Translations under genes and position numbers: made by a program | The notes under the pieces: model-generated | Told to the model about the DNA's origin: nothing | Database searches by the model: none | Seen by the model: only the letters and a program-made list of their open reading frames with translations | Part shown: positions 10,139 to 18,533 of the stretch, piece after piece | Position numbering within the stretch: position 1 is the first letter of the stretch | How the letters are laid out: every line of letters starts with the position of its first letter | DNA from: Opitutia bacterium UBA7441 | Lineage (GTDB): Bacteria; Verrucomicrobiota; Verrucomicrobiia; Opitutales; Coraliomargaritaceae | Assembly (NCBI GenBank): GCA_002480015.1 | Contig: DLQD01000152.1 | Span: 26,009 to 90,008 of the forward strand | Direction of reading: 5' to 3' | Length of the DNA stretch: 64,000 nucleotides

Positions 10139-11452
10139 TCACTCTTCACTATTCTTTCCGTAGGGAAGCTCCCCTTCCGTTGCGGCGATGACAACGGCAC
10201 CAACGGTGTCGGAGAAGACGTTCACGCTGGTGCGGCACATGTCGAGTATGCGGTCGGTCAGCCAAACGACGCCGATGGCTTCGACCGGTAGGCCGACGGC
10301 GGGGAGGATGACGGCGATGGCGACGAGGCTTGCGGCGGGGATGCCGGCCACGCCGATGCTGGTGGTGAGTGCGAGGACGACGACAAGCAGTTGATCGCCG
10401 ATCCCTAGTGCGATCTGTCCGGTCGAAGCGTAGAGCTGTGCGATGAAGAGCACGACGACGCATTCGTAGAGGGCGGTGCCATCCATATTGACGGTGGCAC
10501 CGAGCGGCAGGGTGAAGGAGCAGGTCTTGTTGGAGACGCCGGCGCGCTCTTCAACGATTTCCATGGTCAGCGGCAGGGTGGCGGATGAGCTAGCAGTCGA
10601 GAAGGCAGTCAGAAGCACGGGCGCCATTTCCTTGTAGTGGGTCAGGGGGTTGACCTTACCGACGAATTTCAGAACGAGCGCAAGATTGATCGCAAAGTGA
10701 AGCGCCAGGGCAAGCAGTACAGTGATGAAGAACCAGGCCAGCGTTCCGAAGAGGTCGGCGATATGGGTCTCGAAAATGACAGGGACGACGAGGCCGAAGA
10801 CACCAATCGGAGCGAAGCGGATAATGAAGTCGGTCAGCTTGAGCATGACCTCTTGGGCGCTCTCCCAGAATTTTTGCTGCGTCGTGCGCTGCTCAGGTTT
10901 AAGTTTACCAATGAAGGCCCCGAAGAGAATTGAGAAGGTGATGACCCCCAGCAGCTGTCCGTTGTTAGTGGCGGCGTCGACGATGTTTGAGGGAAACATG
11001 CGGAGGAAGATCTCAAAAAGATCGCTGGAACTGCGGCCTTCGACTTTGCTCATGAGCCCTTGGCTGATGGAAGTCTCCGCTCCGGAACCGAGCATGCCTG
11101 CCGCGGTTGCCGCTTCGACCTGGCCGGGCTGGATCAGATTGACCATGATGAGGCCGACGATGACGGCCGCCGCGCCGCTGAAAGTGTAGTAGAGAAAGGT
11201 TTTAAAGCCCATGCGTCCGACGCCTTTTTCCGCACCAAGGTGCATGACACCGCTGATGATGGAGGCCACGATGAGCGGCACGATGACCATCTTCAGCGCG
11301 TTCATGAACAGCTTCCCAGTAAATTGGCAAAATCCGATGAAGCCGTAGCTAAAGCCTTCGCCCGTGTTCGGGAGAATGAACGCGCCGAAGAGCGCAGCGA
11401 GCGCGAGGGTGAGCAAAATTTGCCAATGGAGCTTCCAGCGAATCGGGTTCAT
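10139..11452 (-). CDS. Dicarboxylate/amino acid:cation symporter (DAACS family), 437 aa
   Basis: A GltP/DctA-type secondary transporter that moves C4-dicarboxylates or glutamate/aspartate with H+ or Na+. The Ser-rich re-entrant loop (STASSSATLPLTM) and the NMDGTALYE motif of transmembrane segment 7 are both present, as is the full set of hydrophobic segments. Length is normal. Glutamate and C4-dicarboxylate specificities cannot be told apart by eye. It lies between rsmA and the RidA-like gene. Confidence 0.93.
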   Translation of the reverse strand: MNPIRWKLHWQILLTLALAALFGAFILPNTGEGFSYGFIGFCQFTGKLFMNALKMVIVPLIVASIISGVMHLGAEKGVGRMGFKTFLYYTFSGAAAVIVGLIMVNLIQPGQVEAATAAGMLGSGAETSISQGLMSKVEGRSSSDLFEIFLRMFPSNIVDAATNNGQLLGVITFSILFGAFIGKLKPEQRTTQQKFWESAQEVMLKLTDFIIRFAPIGVFGLVVPVIFETHIADLFGTLAWFFITVLLALALHFAINLALVLKFVGKVNPLTHYKEMAPVLLTAFSTASSSATLPLTMEIVEERAGVSNKTCSFTLPLGATVNMDGTALYECVVVLFIAQLYASTGQIALGIGDQLLVVVLALTTSIGVAGIPAASLVAIAVILPAVGLPVEAIGVVWLTDRILDMCRTSVNVFSDTVGAVVIAATEGELPYGKNSEE

Positions 11453-11473
11453 GTAGCAGTGGAGAGTGGAGAG

Positions 11474-12307
11474 TTAGGCGATGTGCTTCGTCAGGCCCTG
11501 CCAATGTTCTATTGGTAGGTCTTCGGGGCGGATGGTGTGCGGGATGCCTTGGTCGAGCAAGCTCTGGAACCAGCGGAGTGCACCGGGTTGCGAGTCGCGT
11601 TTACAAAGCGCACCGAGTTGTTTGCGCCGCTGGGTGAAGATGCGGCGGATGCACTCGCGGGCGGTGGGACCGAATCGGAGGGCGTCGGTTTTGCGATCCA
11701 GGCGTAGGAGAACGGAATCCACTTTCGGCGCAGGGTGGAAGCATTGTGCGGAGACAAGGTGCTTCCCCTTAAGCTCGAAAGCAGATTGCAGAAAAATGGA
11801 AATCGCCCCGAAGGTCTTGCTGCCGTGCGGCGCGGCGTAGCGGTCGCCAGCCTCTTTTTGCAGCATGAGTACCATGCGCTCCGGCAATTGCCCGGCGAGC
11901 ACGGCATCCATCCACGGCGTGGAGATGGCATAAGGGAGGTTGGCGACGATCCTATAGCCGCTGGCGGCGCGCTCTGCAGGGAGCCCGGCGAGCGGGTAGT
12001 TAAGGCAATCACCTTCGATCAAATGGAGCTTCGGATGCCCGGGTAAGATGTTCGTGCGGATGTGCTCGGACAGTGTAGCATCCCGTTCGACCGCCCAGAC
12101 GCTCGCGCCACTTTCGAGGATTGCGCGGGTGAGGGTGCCGAGACCGGGCCCGATTTCGACTACGGCGCTCTGCGCGCCGAGTTCGGCTAGTTCGACCGAC
12201 TTCCGCACTATGTTGCCATCGACGAGGAAGTTTTGTCCCAATTTTTTATTGGGAAAGTGCTCTAATTGTTCGAGGAGTTCTCGGGTGGCTGTTGGGCTTA
12301 AAGGCAC
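11474..12307 (-). CDS. rsmA: 16S rRNA adenine N6,N6-dimethyltransferase, 277 aa
   Basis: RsmA/KsgA dimethylates two adjacent adenines near the 3' end of 16S rRNA. The start region KKLGQNFLVD is diagnostic. It is followed by the SAM-binding loop VVEIGPGLGTLT and the catalytic motif NLPYAIST. The C-terminal region (HPAPKVDSVLLRL) also matches the family. Length is normal. It lies 37 bases downstream of trpC in the same direction. Confidence 0.96.
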   Translation of the reverse strand: MPLSPTATRELLEQLEHFPNKKLGQNFLVDGNIVRKSVELAELGAQSAVVEIGPGLGTLTRAILESGASVWAVERDATLSEHIRTNILPGHPKLHLIEGDCLNYPLAGLPAERAASGYRIVANLPYAISTPWMDAVLAGQLPERMVLMLQKEAGDRYAAPHGSKTFGAISIFLQSAFELKGKHLVSAQCFHPAPKVDSVLLRLDRKTDALRFGPTARECIRRIFTQRRKQLGALCKRDSQPGALRWFQSLLDQGIPHTIRPEDLPIEHWQGLTKHIA

Positions 12308-12344
12308 TTTTTGAAATGCTGAAAGTCTGAGAATTTGAAATGAA

Positions 12345-13142
12345 TTATGCGTTGTGGAAGGCTTGGACGAGTGTTTCGGGGTCTTCGGCTCGCATCAGGG
12401 CTTCGCCGACGAGGATAGCGTCGGCTCCGCAGGCGCGGGCGCGTTTGGCGTCTTCGAGGTCGAAAATGCCGCTCTCGCTGACTCTAACGATGCCGTCGGG
12501 AATTTGCGGTATCAATCGTTCAGATACGGCGAGATCCGTGTGGAAACGCTTGAGGTCTCGGTTGTTCACACCGACAATTTTTGGGTCGAACTTGAGGACT
12601 TTTTCCAGCTCGCGCTCTTCGTGGATTTCGTAGAGCACGTCGAGTCCAGCGATGCCAGCGGCGTCGCGGAGGGCTTTGATCTCGTCGTCTTCGAGGGCGC
12701 GGACGATAATGAGAATGCAACGAGCGCCAGCCTCGGCGGCCTCGGCGACTTGAATGGGGTGCACCATAAAGTCTTTCCGCAAGCAGGGCGTCTTGCGGTT
12801 GTGGCATTCGAGAAATTCGACGACATCCCAGAGGTCTTGCAGCGTGCCGCCAAAATAATCGGTGTCGGTCAGGATGGAGAGGCAGTCGGCCTCTGCATTG
12901 ACGTAGGCGCGGGCTTGCTCGACGGCATCGAGTTGCGCCGAGGCGATCTCGCCGGCAGAGGGCGACTTGCGCTTGATCTCGGCGATGACCGAGAGTCGGC
13001 CTTTGCGGGCCAGGGCTTTGAAGAAGCTGCCACCTTGGTTCTGCATGCGCCCGAGCCGCTCCAGTTCCTGCTCACGGATGGGGCGGATCTGGTCGCGCAG
13101 GGCGTGGCGCTTGGCGGCCATGATTTCAGTTAATTTATCCAT
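12345..13142 (-). CDS. trpC: Indole-3-glycerol phosphate synthase, 265 aa
   Basis: Tryptophan pathway enzyme that closes the indole ring of CdRP to give indole-3-glycerol phosphate. The TIM barrel has its hallmark motifs: VIAEIKRKSPSAG (catalytic Lys), LTDTDYFGG, CLRKDFMV, IVGVNNRDLK, and VSESGI. It is monofunctional, without the TrpF fusion of enterobacteria. No other trp genes are adjacent, so the pathway is dispersed here. Confidence 0.96.
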   Translation of the reverse strand: MDKLTEIMAAKRHALRDQIRPIREQELERLGRMQNQGGSFFKALARKGRLSVIAEIKRKSPSAGEIASAQLDAVEQARAYVNAEADCLSILTDTDYFGGTLQDLWDVVEFLECHNRKTPCLRKDFMVHPIQVAEAAEAGARCILIIVRALEDDEIKALRDAAGIAGLDVLYEIHEERELEKVLKFDPKIVGVNNRDLKRFHTDLAVSERLIPQIPDGIVRVSESGIFDLEDAKRARACGADAILVGEALMRAEDPETLVQAFHNA

Positions 13143-13249
13143 ACTTCAGGTAGAAGGTGTCCGCGCCCAGTGGGAAGTTCAAGCCGGAGTTTTCTTCTTT
13201 CAGGGCTATTCACTTGAACTTTGTATTTCGAGCTGCGTATGATTGATTC

Positions 13250-14011
13250 GTGTTATACCCCTTTCGCCAACTTCCAATCAATCTTTGCGGATTGCTTTTT
13301 CTCGCGTCTGTCCAGAGTGCTAGCGCTGAGGATGTCTTGCCTTCGCCCATGGATCTACAGCGAGCCTATCTCGAAGCTAACGGAGGTTTGGCCAATATGC
13401 AGGCACTCAGTAGCTTGATTCTGGATGGTGTGATGACGAATGCAGAAGGTGAGGCCTATGAGTTCAAGCTCTATAAAAAGCGCCCAGACTTGATGCGTAT
13501 GCAAATCGATCTCCCTCAGGGGTCGCAGTTGACTGTGTTTGATGGGCGTAGGGGCTTTGAGTTGTTGTCGCGTCGTGGGGAAGCTACTCGACTGGTCGAA
13601 TTGGACGTGGACGCATCTGAAAAAGCAAAGTTTGAAGCTGGTATGGACGGCATTTTCTACCACTTGCGTGGTCGATCAGAGTGGCTCGAGGTCGTGTCTG
13701 AGGTCGAAATTGAAGGCAAGCCGGCATTCGAGATAGTCATTAGTGAAGCGGCGGATTTGCCTTATGAACGGCTATGGATCGGCACAGAACATTTTCAAGA
13801 GGTCAAGCTCCGTCGGAAGGCTTCGTCGGAAGCGGGGAGGGAGTATTTAGAGGAAATTTACTTTTCGGATTTTGAGCAAATCCGCGGTGTCTGGTTGGCG
13901 AAGACGGCGCGATTTGAGCGCGACGGTAACTTCTTCCAAAGTGTATGTATTAATAAGGTGCGGGCGAATGTGGGGCTCTTCGACTCACTCTTTGAGAAGC
14001 CGAAGATCTAG
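13250..14011 (+). CDS. LolA-like outer-membrane lipoprotein-sorting family protein, 253 aa
   Basis: A GTG start gives a signal peptide (about 1-26, ending SASA-ED). The remainder resembles the LolA/LppX-like curved beta-sheet family: repeated amphipathic strands with patterns such as YEFKLYKKRPDLMRMQIDL, LTVFDGRRGFEL and an EIYFSDFEQIRGVWL strand near the end. Family members bind lipids or lipoproteins in the periplasm. No lol transporter gene is adjacent and the match is at fold level only. It is divergent from trpC. Confidence 0.72.
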   Translation: MLYPFRQLPINLCGLLFLASVQSASAEDVLPSPMDLQRAYLEANGGLANMQALSSLILDGVMTNAEGEAYEFKLYKKRPDLMRMQIDLPQGSQLTVFDGRRGFELLSRRGEATRLVELDVDASEKAKFEAGMDGIFYHLRGRSEWLEVVSEVEIEGKPAFEIVISEAADLPYERLWIGTEHFQEVKLRRKASSEAGREYLEEIYFSDFEQIRGVWLAKTARFERDGNFFQSVCINKVRANVGLFDSLFEKPKI

Positions 14012-14261
14012 ACCGTATCGATGGCATTCTGTGGGCTATTGGCTGAAACGTATTTAGGCTATCTTAGGCTTGCCCTTGGAACCAGGTATGGGCGCTCCGA
14101 GGGGGCTTCAGCGGGCGTTTGCATTTTGTGCAGTCTACCCCCGGCTGGAGACATGTCTAATACCACTGGTGGTCGGCGTCGAAGCGTGGATGAAAGTATT
14201 AGCCGAGGGCGAAGGTCTCGCGCTGGACTTTGTTGGAACGGCGAGTGATCTTGAATCAGCC
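14012..14261. other. Non-coding interval between the LolA-like gene and sod
   Basis: The gap between the LolA-like gene and the sod stop codon is 335 bases. Apart from the sod terminator (14262-14292) and a palindrome (14311-14328) I see no RNA gene or convincing ORF. Short frames here run through the terminator or lack coding character. Confidence 0.6.
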
Positions 14262-14292
14262 GAAAAAAAGCCGCCCCAGGATGGGACGGCTC
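14262..14292 (-). terminator. Intrinsic terminator of the superoxide dismutase gene
   Basis: On the minus strand the sequence reads AGCCGTCCCA, loop TCC, TGGGGCGGCT, followed by seven T residues. The 10-bp stem has one mismatch. It lies about 55 bases past the sod stop codon. Confidence 0.88.
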
Positions 14293-14310
14293 TTGTGAAG
14301 ACTACAGCCA

Positions 14311-14328
14311 ACTGACTGCACAGTCAGT
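14311..14328. repeat. 8-bp inverted repeat after sod
   Basis: ACTGACTG, spacer CA, CAGTCAGT: two perfect 8-base arms, lying between the sod stop codon and its terminator. It may stabilise the mRNA 3' end or be a protein-binding site. Confidence 0.55.
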
Positions 14329-14346
14329 AACTTCTTAGTTCGAGCC

Positions 14347-14973
14347 TTAGGCCTTGGCGTTCTTATAGTTTTCCCCGGCCGCGTTCCAGTCGACTACGTT
14401 CCAGAAAGCCTCGATGTATTTAGGGCGAAGATTCTGATATTTTAGGTAGTAGGCGTGCTCCCAGACATCGAGGCCGATGACGGGCTTGCCTTCGACTTCA
14501 GCCACGCCCTTCATGCAAGGGCTATCTTGGTTGGGAGTCGACGTGACGGCGAGTGAGCCGTCTGCTTTGACGACAAGCCAAGCCCAACCCGAGCCGAAAC
14601 GTGTGGCACCTGCTTTAGCAAATGCCTCTTTAAAGGCATCGATTCCGCCGAGTTCAGCGTCGATCGCTGCGGCTAATTCGCCAGTCGGGGCGCCCCCGCC
14701 GTTCGGACTGAGAATCGTCCAGAAAAAGCTATGGTTGGCGTGACCGCCGCCGTTATTGCGGACAGCGCCGCGCTTTTCAGCGGGCACTGCAGAGAGGTCG
14801 CTGATCAATTCGCAGATCGACTTGCTTTCGAGGTCGCTGCCTGCGATCGCGGCGTTTAGATTTGTGATGTAAGCATTGTGATGCTTGCTGTGGTGGATTT
14901 CCATCGTGCGTGCATCGATATGCGGTTCGAGCGCATCGTATGCGTAGGGTAATGCTGGTAGTTCGTGTGCCAT
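14347..14973 (-). CDS. Superoxide dismutase, Fe/Mn family, 208 aa
   Basis: Converts superoxide to hydrogen peroxide and oxygen. All four metal ligands are visible: His in [13 protein letters not shown], His in NHSFFW, and Asp and His in [18 protein letters not shown] and the QDSPCMKG loop lean towards the Mn or cambialistic type, but metal choice cannot be settled by eye. The ATG at 14973 starts the conserved [17 protein letters not shown]; the longer frame adds 35 unlikely residues. It is followed by a strong terminator. No signal peptide, so cytoplasmic. Confidence 0.95.
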   Translation of the reverse strand: MAHELPALPYAYDALEPHIDARTMEIHHSKHHNAYITNLNAAIAGSDLESKSICELISDLSAVPAEKRGAVRNNGGGHANHSFFWTILSPNGGGAPTGELAAAIDAELGGIDAFKEAFAKAGATRFGSGWAWLVVKADGSLAVTSTPNQDSPCMKGVAEVEGKPVIGLDVWEHAYYLKYQNLRPKYIEAFWNVVDWNAAGENYKNAKA

Positions 14974-15081
14974 GATTGTTTTGTAATTTAGGTTTAGTTT
15001 TCTGAAAGAACCTCGATTGTGAATCGTCCGTCCTGTCCTGTCAAACGAGTGCTTATGAAATCTGTTCCTGCGGATCATACC

Positions 15082-15591
15082 TTAAGTTATCGACTTACGG
15101 GTCAGGCGTTTTTTTTCGAAGAAGGCTTTGAGTATCTCATGGTTGAGTTCTTCGAGGATGCCGCCAGTGGAGCTAAACTTATGGTTGCTCTCAGGCAGTG
15201 CACCCAGGTCAGTCGCGCCGCCGACACAGCCCATTTTCGGATCCGGCAGCCCATAACAGACCTTGCCGATGCGCGCGATGACGAGTGCCCCGGAGCACAT
15301 CGGGCAGGGCTCCTTCGTCACGTAGAGCGTGCATTCGTTGAGTCGCCAGTCGCCGAGTGTATTGGCCGCTTGCGAGATCGCGAGAATTTCTGCGTGTGCG
15401 GTCGGGTCGTTGGCTGATCGGGACTGGTTGTGCGCCGAGGCGATGATGCGCCCCTCGTGTTCAATGACCGCGCCGATGGGCACTTCGTCTTTTTTCCACG
15501 CTTCGATCGCTTCATTATAAGCGTGAGTCATAAAGTAGTCAGCATCGCGATTTAATTCGGATGGGTAGAGCTTGTCGAATGGGCAGTCCAT
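15082..15591 (-). CDS. tadA: tRNA-specific adenosine deaminase-like cytidine/deoxycytidylate deaminase family protein, 169 aa
   Basis: Zinc deaminase fold with HAEILA (His ligand and catalytic Glu) and PCPMC (two Cys ligands). This layout fits TadA, which makes inosine at the wobble position of tRNA-Arg, or the closely related guanine deaminases. Distinguishing features such as VYGLPDPKMG and GGATDL fit the TadA-type proteins. The ATG at 15591 falls in the last copy of a heptamer repeat (CCCGTAT) on this strand. The longer frame to 15696 would translate the repeat as RIPYPVSR, which argues against it. sod follows about 110 bases downstream. Confidence 0.85.
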   Translation of the reverse strand: MDCPFDKLYPSELNRDADYFMTHAYNEAIEAWKKDEVPIGAVIEHEGRIIASAHNQSRSANDPTAHAEILAISQAANTLGDWRLNECTLYVTKEPCPMCSGALVIARIGKVCYGLPDPKMGCVGGATDLGALPESNHKFSSTGGILEELNHEILKAFFEKKRLTRKSIT

Positions 15592-15622
15592 ACGGGATAC
15601 GGGATACGGGATGCGGGATGCG
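15591..15622. repeat. Heptamer tandem repeat (GGGATAC/GGGATGC)
   Basis: Starting at the tadA start codon, TACGGGA units alternate with TGCGGGA: four to five near-identical 7-base units in a row. The last copy supplies the tadA ATG on the minus strand. Confidence 0.85.
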
Positions 15623-15684
15623 AAAAATAGTAATGTTTTTTTAAAAAAGAGCTTGTGACCGTATTCGCAACTGTGAATCCGCTT

Positions 15685-15710
15685 ATCACGGATCACGGAT
15701 CACGGATCAC
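15685..15710. repeat. Heptamer tandem repeat (ATCACGG)
   Basis: Three copies of ATCACGG followed by ATCAC, upstream of infA and about 62 bases from the first heptamer array. The unit differs from that array. Confidence 0.85.
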
Positions 15711-15775
15711 AACCTGTGAGAGCATCCTTGACTTTCGGAGGTAAAGCGATTGTCTCGCCGCTTTCCTAATTATCT

Positions 15776-16057
15776 ATGGCAAAAGCACAAAGCGAAGAAT
15801 ACGTTGAAGTTGAAGGCAAAATTGTAGCCGTCCTCCCGGGCACTATGTTTCGGGTCGAGCTGGCCAATGGCCACCAAGTGCTCGCGCACATCTCGGGTAA
15901 ACTTCGTAAGCATTTCATTAAGATCACCACGGGTGATACGGTAAAGATGGAAATGAGCCCGTATGATCTGGATAAGGCGCGAATCGTCTACCGCCTTCGT
16001 AACGCCCAAGTCCAGCGAAATGCTCCTAAGCGCAGCTTCGGCCCGCGTCGCCGATAG
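15776..16057 (+). CDS. infA: Translation initiation factor IF-1 with a basic C-terminal tail, 93 aa
   Basis: IF-1 binds the ribosomal A site during initiation. The OB-fold core (about 8-75) has the hallmark sequence [20 protein letters not shown], then [17 protein letters not shown] and [14 protein letters not shown]. coli IF-1 has 72 residues and ends near this point; here about 18 more follow, rich in Arg, Lys and Pro ([13 protein letters not shown]). No Shine-Dalgarno sequence lies next to the start: the 30 bases before it are pyrimidine-rich. A strong terminator follows, so the gene is monocistronic. Confidence 0.95.
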   Translation: MAKAQSEEYVEVEGKIVAVLPGTMFRVELANGHQVLAHISGKLRKHFIKITTGDTVKMEMSPYDLDKARIVYRLRNAQVQRNAPKRSFGPRRR

Positions 16058-16068
16058 CGGATCCGTTC

Positions 16069-16097
16069 AAAAAACACCGCGTAGCGGTGTTTTTTTG
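16069..16097 (+). terminator. Intrinsic terminator of infA
   Basis: ACACCGC, loop GTA, GCGGTGT, followed by a run of T residues; A-residues on the left extend the stem. It ends 40 bases after the infA stop codon. Confidence 0.92.
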
Positions 16098-16192
16098 TGC
16101 CGGAATCCCCGATTTCTTGGCTGAACAATGTTGCCACGGCTTGAAATCAGCTTGTGCTGGAGCTACCTTGCTTTTTTAACCGTAACTGAATT

Positions 16193-17152
16193 ATGACTAA
16201 ATTATACGCCTCCATCGTCGACACCGTGGGTAGCACCCCACTTGTTAAAATAAACAATACTACTGCTGGTCTTGCAGCCGATATTTACCTGAAGTGTGAG
16301 TTTTTTAATCCCCTTGCCAGCGTCAAAGATCGCATCGGTAAGGCCATGATCGAGGCCGCCGAGCGTGAGGGTAAGCTCAATGCCAATAGCATCGTGATCG
16401 AGCCGACATCAGGTAACACGGGTATCGCCCTGGCCTTCGTTTGCGCGGCCAAGGGCTACAAGCTCATTCTGACCATGCCGGAAACCATGTCGGTCGAGCG
16501 TCGCGTGCTCCTTCGGATGCTGGGCGCTGAGATCGTTTTGACCCCCGGGCCCAAGGGTATGCCGGGTGCGATCGCCCGCGCCGGTGAGTTGGTCGAGGAA
16601 TATGGCGAGAACGCCTTCATGCCGCAGCAATTCGAAAACCCTGCCAATCCCGAAGCGCACCGCCAGACCACGGCGGAGGAAATCTGGGCGGCGAGCGACG
16701 GCAAGATCGACGCCTTCGTCGCAGGGGTGGGCACGGGCGGCACTATCACCGGCGTGTCCGAGGTTATCAAGTCCCGGAAGGAACTCTACACTGTTGCAGT
16801 CGAGCCCGAAGCGAGCCCCGTTATTTCGGGTGGCCAACCGGGCCCGCACAAAATCCAGGGAATCGGTGCCGGATTCATTCCTAAGAATTGCAACGTAGAT
16901 ATCATCGATGACATTATCAAAGTCTCGAACGAAGACGCCTTCGCCACCGCCCAATCGCTGGCTGAGAAGGATGGCATCCTCGGTGGTATTTCCACAGGAG
17001 CCAACGTTTGGGCTGCGATGCAACTCGCCAAGCGCCCTGAAATGGCCGGCAAGATGATCGTGACCATCGGTTGCAGCTTTGGTGAACGCTATCTCTCGAC
17101 TCCGCTGGCTGAAAAAGCCCGTGAAGAAATGATGGCCGCGACTGTGGGTTGA
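16193..17152 (+). CDS. cysK: Cysteine synthase A (O-acetylserine sulfhydrylase), 319 aa
   Basis: PLP enzyme that makes cysteine from O-acetylserine and sulfide. The PLP lysine lies in [13 protein letters not shown], the substrate loop is [12 protein letters not shown], the PLP phosphate-binding loop is [10 protein letters not shown], and the C-terminal part contains GISTGAN. CysK is slightly more likely than CysM from the overall pattern and length. No cysE nearby. Monocistronic by position. Confidence 0.95.
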   Translation: MTKLYASIVDTVGSTPLVKINNTTAGLAADIYLKCEFFNPLASVKDRIGKAMIEAAEREGKLNANSIVIEPTSGNTGIALAFVCAAKGYKLILTMPETMSVERRVLLRMLGAEIVLTPGPKGMPGAIARAGELVEEYGENAFMPQQFENPANPEAHRQTTAEEIWAASDGKIDAFVAGVGTGGTITGVSEVIKSRKELYTVAVEPEASPVISGGQPGPHKIQGIGAGFIPKNCNVDIIDDIIKVSNEDAFATAQSLAEKDGILGGISTGANVWAAMQLAKRPEMAGKMIVTIGCSFGERYLSTPLAEKAREEMMAATVG

Positions 17153-17247
17153 GAACTGCAGACCCCTTTAGTATCCATCTGATATTGAAATAATTATGAA
17201 ATTCAGTTTCAAGCGAATCTTCCCTTGCGCGGCAGTATGCTAGTAGC

Positions 17248-17778
17248 CTAGGTCTGGGTGGCCTTGCGTCCCCCTCGCGGCCTCCACTCCAATAGTCGTC
17301 GATAGCTATGCCAGCGTGCGTAAACTAACACAGCGACCCACGCTCCCAGCGTATCGGCCAGCCAGTCGGCCAGTTCGACGCTGCGTCCGGGGGTGAACGA
17401 TTGGCGGACTTCGTCGAAGCCGCCGTAGAGCGAGGCGATGAGTGCGGCCATAAGTAGGCTCCGTTGTCGCAGATCTCGCAATTTTGGTGTCCGCAGGATG
17501 GCGGTAGCGAGTAGGCCGAAGACCAGAAAGTGCCCCAGTTTATCTTTGGAGAATTGAAAGCCGAGGTCGGGCGTGGCGAGCTGTTGTGCTCCGGAAGCGG
17601 TGAAAATGGCCAAGGCCAAGAGGCCAGGCCAGAGGTAGGCGCGCGTTGGTGCATAAAAGCTTTGGTTTGTCAGCCTGCGTTCGCTGCCTGTCGGGTTTTG
17701 GGAGTTGGGCGTCTTGGGTCCGACGGATGGCTCGGGCTTGATTTGCGAGTTGGGGCGAGTACGCTTTGAATACTTCAT
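17248..17778 (-). CDS. VanZ-like membrane protein, 176 aa
   Basis: Four hydrophobic segments and the VanZ-family signature, DKLGHFLVFGLL followed by GGFDEVRQSFTPGRSVELADWLADTLGA in parts. VanZ-like proteins are small membrane proteins; VanZ itself raises teicoplanin resistance, but most family members have no known role. A polar N-terminal extension of about 45 residues is poorly conserved-looking, so the true start may lie further in. It follows the GspB-like gene by 17 bases. Confidence 0.85.
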   Translation of the reverse strand: MKYSKRTRPNSQIKPEPSVGPKTPNSQNPTGSERRLTNQSFYAPTRAYLWPGLLALAIFTASGAQQLATPDLGFQFSKDKLGHFLVFGLLATAILRTPKLRDLRQRSLLMAALIASLYGGFDEVRQSFTPGRSVELADWLADTLGAWVAVLVYARWHSYRRLLEWRPRGGRKATQT

Positions 17779-17795
17779 CTTTTTTGCGCCACGCT

Positions 17796-18446
17796 TTATA
17801 GGCGTTTCATGTATTTCTTACCGTTGAGATCGACGAAGAGCACTTGCCTTTCCTGAATGAGCATAATTTTGATGCCCAGCTTGTAATGTACGTAGTCACC
17901 TACCGCATAGGCCTTGCCGTTGACGATAACTTTACTCTCCGTATCCGAGATGCGGACGCCGGAGAGTTTCGCGTTACCAAGCCAGGCAATGATGTCTTCG
18001 CTCGGTTGGGCAGCGGCTGTGGCTGGGGTGGCCGCTTCGGCTTCAGTCGCCTCGCGCGCTTTGCGCAGTTCTTCGAAGTCACTGGGCTTTGCGGCGGGCG
18101 CCGCCGGCCTAGTTGCGGCCGGAGGACTGGGGAGTACATCCAGTGGGGCGGGCGCAGGAGCAGACGATGGCGGTTCCGCGACGGGGTCGCTTTGCGGCGT
18201 CGCTGCCGGGGCAGCAGCCACCCGTGTGAGCGGCGTGGAATCGCCCTTGAAGATGACGACGCTGAGCCCGGCCACAAGCCCCACGAGAATAGCCACCGCA
18301 ATGACTAGGCCTATCACGAGTGCCGGACGCATCCCTCTGGCCGTCGAACTGGCGTAGGCTGTGGGCGTCTGCTCGCCTCCTAGGGGCCTACGGCTGGGGG
18401 TGCGGTCGCGTTGTGCTTTTCGCAGGGCTTGGTTGATGAGGGACAT
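17796..18446 (-). CDS. General secretion pathway GspB/ExeB-like protein, 216 aa
   Basis: Starts with the diagnostic MSLINQALRKAQRDR. A transmembrane helix follows at about 42-65, then a long Ala/Pro-rich linker and a C-terminal domain of about 65 residues (NAKLSGVRISDTESKVIVNGKAYAVGD in parts) that matches the GspB periplasmic domain. In Aeromonas, ExeB partners ExeA to help insert the type II secretin through peptidoglycan. The ExeA-like ATPase gene lies upstream in the same direction, separated by 87 bases. No secretin or other gsp gene is visible in this window. Confidence 0.88.
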   Translation of the reverse strand: MSLINQALRKAQRDRTPSRRPLGGEQTPTAYASSTARGMRPALVIGLVIAVAILVGLVAGLSVVIFKGDSTPLTRVAAAPAATPQSDPVAEPPSSAPAPAPLDVLPSPPAATRPAAPAAKPSDFEELRKAREATEAEAATPATAAAQPSEDIIAWLGNAKLSGVRISDTESKVIVNGKAYAVGDYVHYKLGIKIMLIQERQVLFVDLNGKKYMKRL

Positions 18447-18533
18447 TAGTTGAGTGGTCGATTGGTTGAGTTCTTAAGTGGTCTGATTGGCGTAAAGTAG
18501 ACTGCTCTACGACTTGACCACTTGACTGTATCG

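Noticed and set aside
14070..14315. ORF of 81 aa downstream of the LolA-like gene
   Set aside because: It reads through the sod terminator and has no coding signature.
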